Positions 1 through 10,498 of a stretch of 64,000 nt of DNA are shown one piece after another. The stretch covers positions 248,001 to 312,000 of the forward strand of contig CP089457.1 of the NCBI GenBank assembly GCA_026636295.1, read 5' to 3'. The stretch comes from Medakamo hakoo. Lineage: Eukaryota > Chlorophyta > Trebouxiophyceae > Coccomyxaceae. The notes beneath the pieces are model-generated. The model ran no database searches. It saw only the letters and a list, made by a program, of their open reading frames with translations, and was not told the DNA's origin. Numbering within the stretch: the first letter of the stretch is position 1; each line of letters starts with the position of its first letter. Position numbers and translations under genes: made by a program.

Positions 1-1
1 C

Positions 2-187
2 CTGCTGGAGCGGGCTGGAGGCGGCGTGACGCCGACCCGCCTGCCGCCCATGGCGGCGGGCCAGCCGTCGACCCTGGGCCGGCGCCGCGCGCTGCTGCAG
101 ATGAATGAGAAGGAGATGGAGGAGGCGCCGGAGATCGCCGTCGCGCCCTCGCCGATGGGCCAGCCGCTGATGGAGAAGGAAGACTGA
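2..187 (+). CDS. C-terminal end of an unidentified protein (partial)
   Basis: An open frame enters from the left edge of the window and ends at TGA 185-187, giving 61 residues. The tail is Pro/Gly-rich at first, then charged and Met-rich (segments QMNEKEMEEAPE and GQPLMEKED). There is no recognisable domain, membrane segment or targeting signal in what is visible. The choice of frame rests on its being open to a clean stop and on its normal codon use; it could also be the last exon of a spliced gene. I do not recognise the product. Confidence 0.5.
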   Translation: MLERAGGGVTPTRLPPMAAGQPSTLGRRRALLQMNEKEMEEAPEIAVAPSPMGQPLMEKED

Positions 188-566
188 AGCGCATTGTGGA
201 GGGCACGGCCGCGCCGCGTCGTCGTTGCGTTGAGTTGACTTGAGTTGAGCGGGCGGGATGGAGAGGCGGGAGGGTGGGGCGGTGGCGGCGAGCGCGCGCG
301 CGCCCGAGCCTTCCCACTCCCCACTCCCTTTTTCTTGGCGAGAGCGCGTTGGAGATGGGAGAGAGCGAATTCTTGGCTTCCATGGAGTTGTGTCTTGTTG
401 CATTGCCCTGCTTGCCTTTTTTTCCAGAAAACAAAATCCACGGCCGACGCGTTTGCAAGGTTAGAGAGGGCCAGAGTCCAGACTGCTTTGTTCTCGGCCT
501 GCGGGCGGCCCTTTCTTTTCCCTCCGCGCCCCGCACCACCACCGCCCCTTTGCCCTCCCACTCTGC
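188..566. other. Intergenic stretch between the left-edge gene and the AP endonuclease
   Basis: There is no supported gene here. The stretch holds the 3' end of the left-edge gene and the presumed promoter and 5' UTR of the downstream gene. It contains alternating GC around 294-302, pyrimidine-rich patches and a T run near 417-424. No TATA box or other element stands out. Confidence 0.4.
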
Positions 567-2357
567 ATGGCCGCGTGGTTGCTGCGCTCCCTCAGCTTCA
601 GCCTCCGCCGAGCCGCCGCCATGTGAGTTTTGAGAGGAACAGCCCGCCGACTGCTTTTTTGCTCGCTCGCATCAACTCACGCGCTCCCTCCTCTCTCCCG
701 CAGGTCTCCGCCTAAACGGCCGCATCCGTTCTTCGCGGGCGCTGCGGGACGGTGCGTGTGCGCGCAGAAAAGAGAAAGGCTGGGCCTTGAGGGCCCGGGC
801 AGCCCTCCAAACACGTCGGACGTGCTTTTTTGGAGCCGCATGCGTTTTTTCTCGCTCGCGCTCACGCTGCGCACGACCTCCCCATCCCATGCACTCCACT
901 CCCACACAGCGCCAAGGCCACCAAGCTCGCCCACGCCGCGCCCGCCACGGCGGCGACGCCTGAGGAAGCCGAGAACACGCAGCCCGCACCGCCCAGCCCG
1001 GCGCCAGCTAAACGGGCGGCGTCTCCTGCGCGGGCGCCTGCCCCCGCCACGCGCCGGTCCACCCCGCCGCGCGCGGCCGGTGTGGCCACGGCCGCGAAAC
1101 TGGCCGCCGCGTCGCCCGCCCGCCGCGCCACGCCCGCGCGCGAAGCGTCGGCCAAGCCCTCGCCCGCAGCCAAGCCGCCGCGGCGCACCCCGCCGGCGCC
1201 CGCGCCCAAACCGCGGAGCGTCCACGACGCGTTGGGGGGCGGCGGCCGGGCGGCCGCGCCGCCGTTGTCTTCCTCCGTCCCCAAAGCCACGCTGGGCCGG
1301 CCGGCGCCCATCCCGCCGCTGCCGGCAGAGCCCGTCCACCCCTACGCGCACCCGCCGCCGCGACCAGAGGGTCACTACGACCCGTCGGTTCAGCGCCTGC
1401 GCCCCCTGCCCGACGGCTCGTACGTCGCCCTGGCCTGGAACGTCGCGTCCCTGGGCGCCCTGATGCGCAAGGACCCGCACGCCATCCAGCGCCTGGTCGC
1501 CACAGAGCGCGCCGACGCCATCGCACTCCAGGAAACCAAGCTCCAGCCGGGCAAACCGGAGGCGGACGCGGAGAAAAAGCTGGGCCTGCCCGGGTGGCAC
1601 GTGCACTGGGCGTCGTCGAGCGCGAAAAAAGGGTACTCCGGCGTCGCGATTGCGACCCGGCACGCGCCGCTGTCCGTGCGGGTCGGGATGGGGCTGCAGG
1701 AAGCGGACGACGAAGGTGCGCGCGCGCAAGGAGGTTGGACAGGCAGGGCGGGCGGGCGCCTTGGGAGAGCGTGGGCGCGACCGGCGACACACACTCACGC
1801 TTCTCTCTCAACACAAAACCTAAGGCCGCGCCCTGGCCGTCGAACTCCCCCGCTTCTGGCTGGCCACCGTCTACGTCCCCAACTCGGGCGAGGGGCTGCG
1901 CCGCCTGGACTTCCGCACCCGCCCTGGAGGCTGGGACGACCGCTTGGCCGCCTGGGTCGCGGACCTCTCGGCCGCCTCCGGCGGGAAGCCCGTCGTCCTG
2001 TGCGGCGACTTGAACTGTGCGCGGGAGCCCGTCGACATCTATGCGCCGTCCACCCACCTGCGGTCTGCCGGCTTCACGATTGAAGAACGGGAATCGTTCG
2101 CGGACCGCCTGCTCGGCCGGGCGGGGCTCGTCGACTCGCTGCGGGCCCGCATCCCGGCCGACCAGCCCGCCTACACGTACTTTTCGTACCGCGCGGGCAA
2201 CCGGCCCAAAAACCGCGGGTGGCGGCTCGACTACTTCCTGACGCCGGCCGCCTTTGACGGTGAGGCCGTCGCGGACGCGTGGCAGCTGCCGCACGTGCTG
2301 GGGAGCGACCACGTCCCTGTCGGCCTGGCGATCAAGGGCGGGGCAGGGGGGGAGTGA
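567..2357 (+). CDS. Exonuclease III-type AP endonuclease, organelle-targeted (4 exons)
   Basis: DNA base-excision repair nuclease of the ExoIII/APE1 family, which cuts the backbone 5' to abasic sites. My gene model has exons 567-622, 704-751, 910-1715 and 1825-2357; all introns are GT-AG and phases agree, giving 480 residues. Exon 1 starts MAAWLLRSLSFSLRRAAA, an Arg/Ser-rich, acid-free stretch typical of a mitochondrial or plastid presequence. A disordered Pro/Ala-rich linker of about 130 residues follows. The catalytic domain then shows the family motifs in order: WNVASL (metal-binding Asn), LQETKL (catalytic Glu), GYSGVAI, CGDLNCA (Asp/Asn), RGWRLDYFL and GSDHVPV (catalytic Asp-His pair). 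All active-site residues look intact. The catalytic part is certain; exons 1 and 2 are inferred from splice signals and phase. Confidence 0.85.
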
Positions 2358-2481
2358 GTGGGCGGTGGGTTTTCAGTGCGTGTGTGTGTGTGTGAGGGCC
2401 TGTAGACGCGCGCGCGGGGGATGGAGTTGGACGAGGTTTTTTTTTTTGCCGCCCTCTCTCTCTCTCTCTACACCCCGTCTC

Positions 2482-4604
2482 TCACGCACCGGCCAGCACG
2501 GCCACCCGCCCGCTGCCCGGCGCGGCCACCTCCCCCGCCGCCTCCAGCGCCCACGCAAAACACCGGCCGTCCATCACGCCTAGCGGCGACGCCAGCGCCG
2601 GCCGGAAGTCCATGTGGCCCAGGACGTCGCGCTGCAGGTCCACGCCCGGCGCGACCTCGACCAGTTCCAGGGCCGTCGACGCGCCGCCGCCGCCGCCGCC
2701 GCCGCCCGCCGCCGCCAGCCGGAACACGGCGCGCTCCGTGACGTACAGGACGGGCCGGCCGCCGCCCGAGCTGCCCGCAAACGTCTTTTCGACCAGGGCC
2801 GCCCTGAACTTGCGGTGCCGGCCCTCATGCGTGATGCGGAGGGCCGGGCCGCCGCCGCCGGTCCCAGCCTCCACGGACACGGCCAGGCCGCCGGACGTGA
2901 ACGTCCCCACGAAAATCACGGCGCGCGCGGATTGCGAGATGTCGATGAACCCGCCGCACCCGGGTGTGCGGCCGGGGAAGCACGACACATTGACGTCGCC
3001 GGCCGCGTTGACCTCCGCCATGCCCAGCACAGCCGCGTCCAGGGCGCCACCGTTGTACAGGTCCAGCATCGTGGCCGTGGACGTGAAGGCGGCCGGCCCC
3101 ACGGCCGCGCCAAACAGGCGGCCGCCGACGGGCGTGCCGCCGATCGCCCCCGCCTCCGTGGACAGCGTCAGCGGGAGGGAGCCGTCCGCCGCGCAGCAGG
3201 CGGCCACGCCCTCCGGCATGCCCACGCCGATGTTGACGATCGCGCCCGGGTGGAGGAGGGCGCCCAGGGCGAGGAGGGCGCGCTGGGCGACGATGCGACG
3301 CACGCCCGTCGGCAGGTGGCGGTCCAGGGAGGACGGGCGGCGGCCGCCGCCGCGCAGCGCGTCCACCACGGCCGGCGGCAGGCCGGCCGCCCCGCCGATG
3401 GCCAGGTCTTGCGCCGGGTGGTCCGGGCCCACCACGACCAGGCGGTCGACCAAGCAGCCGGGGATGGTGACGGCCGACGGCGGGATGGACCCGCTGGGCA
3501 CCAGGCGGCCGACCTGGACGACCACCTTGCCGCCGGAGTTTTTGGCCGCGGCCGCCTGGTAGAAGAAATCCAGGTGCGGCAAGGCTTCGCCCGCACAGGA
3601 CACGTTGCCGTCCGTGTCGGCGACCGTGCCGCGGAGCAGCGCGACGTCGACGGCAGAGGGGGCAGCGTAGTGGAGGTACGTCTGCGGCGACTTGCCGCCC
3701 CGCCCGCCGCCGGGCAGCGTGACGCGGGAGACGAGGTCCCGCGCGCCCGGCGTGCGCTTGCCGCCTCCCTCCGTCGGGTCGACAAACGTCCCGAGCCCGA
3801 CGCGCGTCGTGGGTCCCGGCCGGCCCGCCGCCACGTCACGAATCATGTGCGAGACGACGCCAAGGGGGAGGTTGTGCGCTTCCAGGCCGGAGGCGGGCGC
3901 GTCCCTGATCAGCGCCGCGAACTCGGGCGACAAGCCCGTCCAGGCGTAGATCAAGCGGCCGAGCAAGCCAGGGACGGCGAGCCTGCCCAAGCCGCGGCCT
4001 TTGCCGTCGCCCACAGCCGCGACGACGAGCAGCCCCAGCCGGCGTGGGGTGGACGTGGCGTCAAAGCGGGCGCGCAGCGCGTCCACCAGCGTTTCCGGGT
4101 GGGAGACGCCGACAAAGCCGGAGACCTGGGAGGGTGTGCGTTGTTGGGGGGTGCGGGTGGTGCGGGTGTGGGAGTGCGAGCCTGCGTCGGTGCGTGGTTC
4201 TCCCCGTCCATCAGGTCGCGTCAGCGAGGGTGGCCGTGATTTTTTTGATGGGAGGAGCGCGCGCAAACCAAGACTCCGACAGCGCGTGTGGGGGCCAAAC
4301 AACGCCTCATGCCCGCAACACTCACCACCAGCATGGACCCGTCCGCAATGTCCGCCACCGCATCCTCGGCGGACACAATCGCGGGCCGGTGGGAACTGCT
4401 CGTCGTCGTCGCGTTCCCACTTTCCTCCGCGCGCGCGCGCGCTGGTTGGACGTGCGTCCGTCCGTCCCCCCACGACGCCAGCGGGCGACAGGCATGAGCT
4501 GGGTCGAGGTGGGCGGCCAGCACACGCACCCGTGTGTGGCCTGTGGCGGGGAGGGGTGCAGTGCCCGCCGCCGCGGACGCGTCGGACGCCGGCCAAGTGG
4601 TCAT
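2482..4604 (-). CDS. Family I acyl-CoA:acetate/3-ketoacid CoA-transferase (YdiF/propionate CoA-transferase type)
   Basis: Transfers CoA between short-chain acyl-CoA and a free acid such as acetate. Exon 2 (4125-2482) carries nearly all of the enzyme; exon 1 ends at 4326 with the conserved N-terminal segment VSAEDAVADIADGSMLV, and the GT-AG intron 4126-4325 is phase 0. Later landmarks are FVDPTEGGGKR, VADTDGNVSCAGEA, NIGVGMPEGVA and STEAGAIGG, whose Glu is the family's covalent catalytic residue, then GGFIDISQSA. The alpha and beta halves are fused in one chain, as in YdiF. The start is uncertain: ATG at 4604 gives about 640 residues with an N-terminal extension of about 80 that does not look like a clean presequence, and a further upstream exon is possible. 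It lies tail to tail with the AP endonuclease, 124 bp apart. Confidence 0.8.
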
Positions 4605-4739
4605 TTTTTTTTTCCCGCAATGCCCACCCGACGGAAGTCGCCCTGCTTGCACCAACCCGCTCTTCTTCCCACTCCCATCATCATCACAAAGGCGAACGAC
4701 GACCCCCGGCCCGACCGCCGGCCCACAAACCACAGCGCG

Positions 4740-5513
4740 ATGGACGCCCCCTCGTCCCGCCGCCGCACGTCATCCTCTTCTTCCAGCGGCAGTTCCGCGT
4801 ACTGCACCGCACCCGGCTCCCGCCGCGCCTCCTCGTCCACCTCTTCCACTTCCACCTCCTCAACCACCCACCCTCCAGCCGTGGCCGCCGCGCGGGAAGC
4901 CGCGGCCGCGGCCGCCGCCGCCGCAGAGACAGCCGCGGCCGCCGCCCGCAGCGCTGTCGAGGCGTGCACGCTCCAACGCCGGGCGCTGGTGGCGGACCGG
5001 AGGCGGGCTGCTGCCCCGCCAGCCCCTCCTACCCCGCCTCCCTCCAACCTCGCAGCCGACGTCGCCGCCGCTCAAGCCGCCGCCACGACGGCCGCCGCCC
5101 GGGCAGCGGCTTTAGAAAAGGCACTCACCACTGCGACAGCCGCAGCCGCGGCTGCCAAAGCCCGGGCCGCCAGCCTGGCCGCCGACCTGGAGCGGGCGGT
5201 CGCCGCACGTGCGGCGGCAGAGCGCTCGGCCGCAGCGTTGCTCGCGTCCGACGCTGCACGGACGCGGACACTGGCGGCTGCGGCAACTGAGGCTGCGGCG
5301 TTGCGAGCAGAGCTCAAAGCCGCTCGTGCAGCCCAGGAAACGGCGGCCAAGGCCAACGCGCCGACCGAGCGCGAACGCTCCCTGGCAGCCGCGCTCGCGG
5401 CGGGCAAGGCGCGCGAGCGCGAGTTGGGCGCGGCGTTGCGGGCGCATGCGCGCCTGGTGGCGGCGTTGCAGCGGGTGGTGGATAGACGGCGCGGTGGTGG
5501 GGAGGGGGAGTGA
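4740..5513 (+). CDS. Ala-rich coiled-coil protein, function unknown
   Basis: Single-exon frame of 257 residues starting at GCGATGG. Residues 1-45 are Ser/Arg-rich and low-complexity. Residues 50-90 and 105-245 are almost pure Ala/Arg/Glu/Lys helix with heptad spacing (for example ALEKALTTATAAAAAAKARA, then LERAVAARAAAERSA), so a long coiled coil is expected. A short Pro-rich hinge (PPAPPTPPPS) splits the helix. There is no catalytic motif and no membrane segment. Such composition is cheap to generate in a GC-rich genome, so homology by composition alone should be distrusted. The frame ends 15 bp before a perfect palindrome and faces the DUF726 gene tail to tail. Confidence 0.55.
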   Translation: MDAPSSRRRTSSSSSSGSSAYCTAPGSRRASSSTSSTSTSSTTHPPAVAAAREAAAAAAAAAETAAAAARSAVEACTLQRRALVADRRRAAAPPAPPTPPPSNLAADVAAAQAAATTAAARAAALEKALTTATAAAAAAKARAASLAADLERAVAARAAAERSAAALLASDAARTRTLAAAATEAAALRAELKAARAAQETAAKANAPTERERSLAAALAAGKARERELGAALRAHARLVAALQRVVDRRRGGGEGE

Positions 5514-5527
5514 GGGACGCGTGTGGC

Positions 5528-5555
5528 GTCCGTCCCCTCACGTGAGGGGACGGAC
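5528..5555. repeat. Perfect 28-bp palindrome between two convergent genes
   Basis: Two 14-bp arms (GTCCGTCCCCTCAC and its exact complement) meet with no loop, centred on CACGTG. It sits 15 bp after the stop of the coiled-coil gene and about 65 bp from the stop of the opposing DUF726 gene, with a short T run after it on the plus strand. In RNA from either strand it could fold into a GC-rich hairpin. Possible roles are 3'-end formation or blocking of read-through; CACGTG is also an E/G-box core. The role is inferred. Confidence 0.6.
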
Positions 5556-5620
5556 ACCATTTTTCCAGCAACAACAAAAAAACAACAATACCTAAACAAT
5601 CTCCCGTGCTCCCGCGCCCC

Positions 5621-8600
5621 TCATTCCGACAGCCCCATCAGCCCCAGGATCTCCGGCACCTTGTCCCCGTAATCCAAGTGCCCGCCGACCACCGCGCCCA
5701 GGTTGACGTTTTCCACGCCGGGCACGGGCACGGGGCACAGCCCGCCCGCCGGGCGGACCAGGCCGGACGACGCCCGGAACGCGACGCCCAGCACCCAGTC
5801 CGACCGGCAGTACCCGTTGAGCAGGCGGCCGCTGACCGCGCGGCGGGCCATGGCCCACCGCTCGGGCCGGGCCGTGACGGGCGTGCCCAGCAGGACGGCG
5901 TGTTCCACGATGCCCGCGCCGCCGACGCGGCGGCGGGGGGGCGGGGCGGCGCCAGGCGCGGACGGCGCGTGCGGGCGGGGCGTGTTGCCGCCGCCCACGC
6001 CCGCCACCCCGGCGGCCGCGCCGTCGTCCGCGCACCGCACCAGTTCCAGCAGGCAGTGGAAGACCAGGCGGGCGCCCATGGAGTACCCGACGAGCGTGAC
6101 GGGCCGCCCGCCCGCGCCGCCGCTCATGAGCACGTGCGCCAGCAGCCGCCCCGCCTTGACCGCCCGGTCCAGGGCCATGGCCCACGCGGAATCAATGGCG
6201 TTGGAGACGGAGACGAGGGCCATGGGCCCCGCCGCCGCCACGGCCGCGCCCGCGTACAACCAGTGCTGCAGCGCAAACTTGACGGCCTCCTGCGCGGCCT
6301 GGTTGCGCACCCAGGCCGACACGATGGCGGACAGGCGGATGAGCTCCTTGGACTCCCAGACCAGGGCAAAGCGTTCGGCGTCGGGCGTCGGGGCGGCGGC
6401 GGCCGCGGCGCGCCAGGGCGTCAGGAAATCCGGGCGGGAGCGGGCCCAGCCGGACACGCAGACGGTCACAGCCAAGCGCTGGTCGGCCGGGCGGCGGGTG
6501 GCGGACAGTGGGGCCGGCAGCAAGGGTGGGCCGGCCGACGGGTCGTCCTCGTCCAGGGCGGCGGAGGTGGGGGTGCGGCGGGGATGGTGGCGGCCGCGGC
6601 GGCGGCGGCGCTGCCCCGCGCCCGCGCCCAGGCCGGACGGCGGGAGGAGCGGCGGCGGGCGGAGCGCGGACGTCGCGCTGTCGTCCGCGGGGCCGACGGT
6701 GCCCGCACCATCCAGCGGGTGGCTGTCCGTCTCTTCGGGCGCCCAGGACGAGGCTTCGCCCGGGCGTGGAGGCGGCGGCGGCGGCGGGGCGGAGGAGGAC
6801 GTGGAGGCCGCGCCGGCCCAGCTGGCGCTCGGCCCTCCAGCGGCGCCGGCCGGGCTCTCGTAGCTGCCCTCGCTCCCGTCGTCCTCGCTCTCCTCCCCGT
6901 CCTCGCCGCCGCCGCCGCCGCCATCCCACCCGTCCTCGTCCCGCACCTCCCAGAAGCCGAATTCCTGGACGTCGCCGACGCGGCGGGCCATACGGGAGCC
7001 GGCGAACGCGCCGCCGCCTGCGCCGACGCCGCCCGCGACGAGCGCGGTGCCGGCCGAGGTCGCGAGGAAACCAGAGACAGACGCGGCGGCGGCCGATGCG
7101 GCGGCCGTGCCGCCGACGGCCGAGATGGCGGCGGACAGGCCCGCCGCGACGACGGGCGCGGCCAGGCCGCCCGTCACGGCGAAAAGCGCTCCAATGCCCA
7201 GCGTCGCGCCCGCGACTTTCGCGGCTTTGGCCGCGGCTTCGCGCGCCGACGCAGCAGGCGCGGCCGCGGTCGCGTCTCCGCTCGCCCCACCCTCCCGTTT
7301 TGCTTCCGCCGACGCGGCCAGCTCCACGGCGACCAGCTGTTCTAAGGCGGCGACTTTAGGCCAGGGCACGCCCAGCCAGTGGGCGACGCGCTTCAGGGCC
7401 GTGCGTGACCGGGCGTCGTAGGGCTGGGCGCCCGGCGGCGGTGGGGGTGGTGCAGGCGGTTTGGTGGCCGTCGCCCCGCCGCCGCGGCCGCCGCCTGTGT
7501 CCGCACATCCCGCGCCCTCGGGCCGGGCGATGCACCCTTCCAACAGCTCCCACATGGCGGCCACGGCTTTGGCGGGTGGTGGCCGGACGGGTTTTGTGGG
7601 TTGAGGCCGGCGGGTGGGCGGCGGCGGGGGTGGTGGTTGTGGTGGTGGTGGCGGTGGAGCAGCACCCGCCGCCGCACTCGTCCCGGCCAAGGGCTGCGCC
7701 AGCGCCGCCGATATGGCGCCGCGCACGTCGGCCTTGCCTGGCGAGGAAGGGCCAGGCGCGCTCGCGCCTCGCGGCGGCGGCGTGCGCGCGCCACCACCTC
7801 CGGTCCGGGAGCCGCCCAGGGCCGCCGACGCCAACCGTTCCGCCAGCAAGTCGGCTTCCAAATCCGAGTCGGAGCCGCCGCCGTCGTCAGCCGCAGCAGC
7901 AGCGACAGCAGCAGCAGCCGTCGCGTCGGCGCCGCCGCCGCCGCCCTCAGCGCCCGTGCTGCCAAAAATGGCGGCCACGTCCGCGGCCGCCCCGAAACTC
8001 GGCGACGCGGGCAGCGGGCGCAGCAGGTCTGCCGGGTCCGGCGGTGGGGGAGGGGGTGTGGACGACCGGTCTCCGGCCTTGGAGCTGCTGCCAGCGAGCG
8101 CCGCGACGTAGCTGGCGGCCAGGGCGGCGCACTCGCCCCGGCCGGCTGGTCCGAGGCCGCCAACTTCAGGCAGCCGCTTCAGGCCCGCCCAGCACCGGCG
8201 CGGCAGCCGCAGCGACGCGTAACACCGGTCCAGGAGACCGCCAGGTGCAACGCAGTCATGCCCCCAGAACGCGGCCCGGCGGGCGGCGGCCAAGGAGGCG
8301 ACGGCGGCCGCGGCGGCGGCGGCCGTGTCGGCAGACAGCCCGGGCGCGGATGAAGACGACGCCGCGGCCGCCGCTTGTGCGGCCGCCGCCGCGACCGCGA
8401 CGTCGTCGTCGTCAGGGGGTTCTCCCCACGCCGTGTCTGGGTCGCCGTGCTGGCCGAACTCGGTCTGGTGTGAGGGGTGTGGAATGGGACGGGACGGAGG
8501 AGGGGAGTGAGGGGGGAGGGGAGGGGCGCCCCCAGGTTGGTGCGGCGTCGTGTGCCGCAAGAAGGAAAAGACGCGCAACAGCCGACCGCTCTTCCCCATC

Positions 8601-8686
8601 ATCCATCCATCCCGTACCTGGACCAGGTGGAGGGCCAGGGTGTACAGCGCGGCTGCCGCGTAGCGTTCGTCGTCTTCCAGGTCCAT
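5621..8686 (-). CDS. TMCO4/Mil1-like DUF726 membrane-associated alpha/beta hydrolase
   Basis: Two exons (8686-8618 and 8464-5621, intron GT-AG, phase 0) give about 970 residues. The N-terminal half is disordered (Ala, Pro and Gly runs). The conserved DUF726 region begins near TALKRVAHWLGVPWPKVAAL and has a glycine/alanine-rich hydrophobic hairpin (TLGIGALFAVTGGLAAPVVA onward) that is probably membrane-inserted. The hydrolase-fold part has TVCVSGWARS, WESKELIRLS, the nucleophile elbow GYSMGARLVFHCL (Ser), HAVLLGTPV, DWVLGVAFRASSG and a C-terminal GGHLDYGDKVPEIL with a candidate catalytic His. Yeast Mil1 is a Golgi/endosome protein of this family and human TMCO4 is its relative; the substrate is unknown. 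Start MDLEDDERYAAAALYTLAL is the only good ATG before the first donor. Confidence 0.8.
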   Translation of the reverse strand: MDLEDDERYAAAALYTLALHLVQVRDGWMMGKSGRLLRVFSFLRHTTPHQPGGAPPLPPHSPPPSRPIPHPSHQTEFGQHGDPDTAWGEPPDDDDVAVAAAAAQAAAAASSSSAPGLSADTAAAAAAAVASLAAARRAAFWGHDCVAPGGLLDRCYASLRLPRRCWAGLKRLPEVGGLGPAGRGECAALAASYVAALAGSSSKAGDRSSTPPPPPPDPADLLRPLPASPSFGAAADVAAIFGSTGAEGGGGGADATAAAAVAAAAADDGGGSDSDLEADLLAERLASAALGGSRTGGGGARTPPPRGASAPGPSSPGKADVRGAISAALAQPLAGTSAAAGAAPPPPPPQPPPPPPPTRRPQPTKPVRPPPAKAVAAMWELLEGCIARPEGAGCADTGGGRGGGATATKPPAPPPPPPGAQPYDARSRTALKRVAHWLGVPWPKVAALEQLVAVELAASAEAKREGGASGDATAAAPAASAREAAAKAAKVAGATLGIGALFAVTGGLAAPVVAAGLSAAISAVGGTAAASAAAASVSGFLATSAGTALVAGGVGAGGGAFAGSRMARRVGDVQEFGFWEVRDEDGWDGGGGGGEDGEESEDDGSEGSYESPAGAAGGPSASWAGAASTSSSAPPPPPPPRPGEASSWAPEETDSHPLDGAGTVGPADDSATSALRPPPLLPPSGLGAGAGQRRRRRGRHHPRRTPTSAALDEDDPSAGPPLLPAPLSATRRPADQRLAVTVCVSGWARSRPDFLTPWRAAAAAAPTPDAERFALVWESKELIRLSAIVSAWVRNQAAQEAVKFALQHWLYAGAAVAAAGPMALVSVSNAIDSAWAMALDRAVKAGRLLAHVLMSGGAGGRPVTLVGYSMGARLVFHCLLELVRCADDGAAAGVAGVGGGNTPRPHAPSAPGAAPPPRRRVGGAGIVEHAVLLGTPVTARPERWAMARRAVSGRLLNGYCRSDWVLGVAFRASSGLVRPAGGLCPVPVPGVENVNLGAVVGGHLDYGDKVPEILGLMGLSE

Positions 8687-8999
8687 GGCCTCTGGAGACG
8701 GAGAAGAGCTCGACTGCCGCGCGCCCCTCAATGCCCCTGCTGCTGGAACGACCCCCGCGGCGGGCGCGGTCTGCCGGCCCGTTTTAGCTTGGCTAGAGCG
8801 CGGGCAGGCGGAGAAGCGTCTGAAGAAGGGATGCGCGTGTGAACGCGGGCCCGCTGCCGGGAGCCCCGACACGGCGGGGGAGCGCGCGGACGTCTCCCTG
8901 CGCCGGCGAAACGAAAGAGCGAGTGAAGGCGAAGCTGTGGGTCGACGTCTCCCCACTCTTCAATTCGGTAGAGGCAGCACTAGACACAACTCCGCCGCC
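8687..8999. promoter_or_regulatory. Shared upstream region of divergent DUF726 and eL19 genes
   Basis: The 313 bp between the two start codons must hold both promoters. GC is lower just before the eL19 start. I see no TATA box. The intergenic location is all that supports the call. Confidence 0.35.
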
Positions 9000-10498
9000 A
9001 TGTCGTCGCTCAAGCTCCAGAAGCGGCTCGCCGCCTCGGTAAGGGACCTTTTGAAGCGGGTGCCGCTTGCTGCGGCTCCTTGTGTGCGGCGCGGCGGCGG
9101 CACCGAGTGAGCGCGCGCTCCTCGGCGGCCGCCGCCTCCACGCAGAGCGCGCGTGCGCTCTGTGCAGGTCCCGCCACGCTCTTCCGCCCCGTGCAGACTG
9201 ATGCCCAGGCGCCTGTCTTAGCCTGGACTGCCAGCGTTGGACTTGCGGCAGTCGGCGGCAACCCCCCGCGAACCTCCCCTGCCGATGGACGCGCTCACGC
9301 CTTGACCCGAAAAAAAAAACCTCCTCGAACTTTTCCCAGGTTCTCAACTGCGGCCAGCGCAAGATCTGGCTCGACCCCAATGAGGTCACCGAAATCAGCA
9401 TGGCCAACTCCCGTAAGTTTGGGTCGATTGGGTGGTCTGACGGCGCGGAACGACGAAAACAAAGAAAACAAGCACCCGCCGCCGCCGATTCGGTCGCACA
9501 GCGCGGGAGACGCGCACGCACGCCTGCCCAGCCTGCCCACCTTCACACCGCCACGGTCTGGAGATATGGACACGCCCACACGCCCTGCCGTGGACGCAAG
9601 GGTCTTGCGACCTCGCGGCATGCGGCGGGAGTCGCCCGCGTGCGGCTGCTCGCCGCCGCCCCGCTCCCCACCCTCCGCCCGCCCGCCGCCAGGCCTCATG
9701 AACGACCCGCCTGCCCGCCCGGCCCGCTGCGATGCGTACCTGGATATGCCAGAAACTTGTGTGCGGGGGCCCACGCCCGACCGTCCGCACGCGGCCCCGC
9801 CGCGCGCGGGCCGAAACATTTTTCGGGCGATCTCTTCGCGACCGGGCCCGACCGACCTGCCCTCCTCTGGTCACGCACGCCGGGACGGCCGTCGTCGCCC
9901 ATCGCTCGCTCACACACACACTCCACCCTCCCCCCCCCCCCCCCCCCCTCCTTCCACTCTCACAGGCCAAAACATCCGCAAGCTGGTCAAGGACGGCCTG
10001 GTCATCCGCAAGCCGGGCGTCATCCACTCGCGCTCGCGCGCGCGCGCGACCGCGGAGGCCAAGGCCGCCGGCCGCCACACCGGCTACGGCAAGCGCCGCG
10101 GCACGCGCGAGGCCCGCCTGCCCACCAAGCTCCTGTGGATGCGCCGCATGCGCGTCCTGCGCCGCCTGCTCGCCAAGTACCGCGCCGCCAAGAAGGTGGA
10201 CAAGCACCTGTACCACTCGCTGTACCTGCGCGTGAAGGGCAACGTCTTCAAGAACAAGCGCGTCCTGATCGAGGCCATCCACCGCCAGAAGGCGGAGCAG
10301 GCCCGGGACAAGGCCATCGCCGACCAGTTCGAGGCCCGCCGCGCCAAGGGCAAGGCGGCGCGCGAGCGCAAGGCCGCGCGGCGGGAGGAGCGCCTGACGG
10401 GCGGCGCGGCCGCTGCCGCGGCTGCCGCGCCCGCCAAGGCCGCGCCTGCGGCGGCGGCGGCTCCCGCTGCCGCGGCCAAGGCGGGCGGCAAGAAGTAA
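9000..10498 (+). CDS. RPL19: Cytosolic 60S ribosomal protein eL19
   Basis: Three exons, 9000-9038, 9340-9412 and 9966-10498 (introns 301 and 553 bp, GT-AG, phases 0 and 1), give 214 residues. The protein starts [13 protein letters not shown], then [52 protein letters not shown] and [17 protein letters not shown], all diagnostic of eL19, which sits on the large subunit and bridges to 18S rRNA. The C-terminal tail is extended with Ala and Lys (AAAKAGGKK). Identity is certain. The ATG sits in CCGCCATGTC. The two 5' introns are the longest intronic share of any short gene here, as often seen for ribosomal protein genes. Confidence 0.95.
9930..9948 (+). repeat. Poly-C run of 19 in the second eL19 intron
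   Basis: Uninterrupted C tract embedded in the pyrimidine-rich 3' part of the intron, ending 17 bp before the acceptor AG at 9964-9965. It probably acts as the polypyrimidine tract. Its length is prone to sequencing error. Confidence 0.8.

Noticed and set aside
1008-2312. 434-codon minus-strand frame over the AP endonuclease
   Set aside because: Antisense shadow of a gene with clear catalytic motifs; composition is Arg/Pro/Ala noise.
9039-9965. Possible snoRNA inside the two eL19 introns
   Set aside because: Ribosomal protein introns often host snoRNAs, and ACTGATGCC near 9198 loosely resembles a C box, but no matching D box or terminal stem was found.
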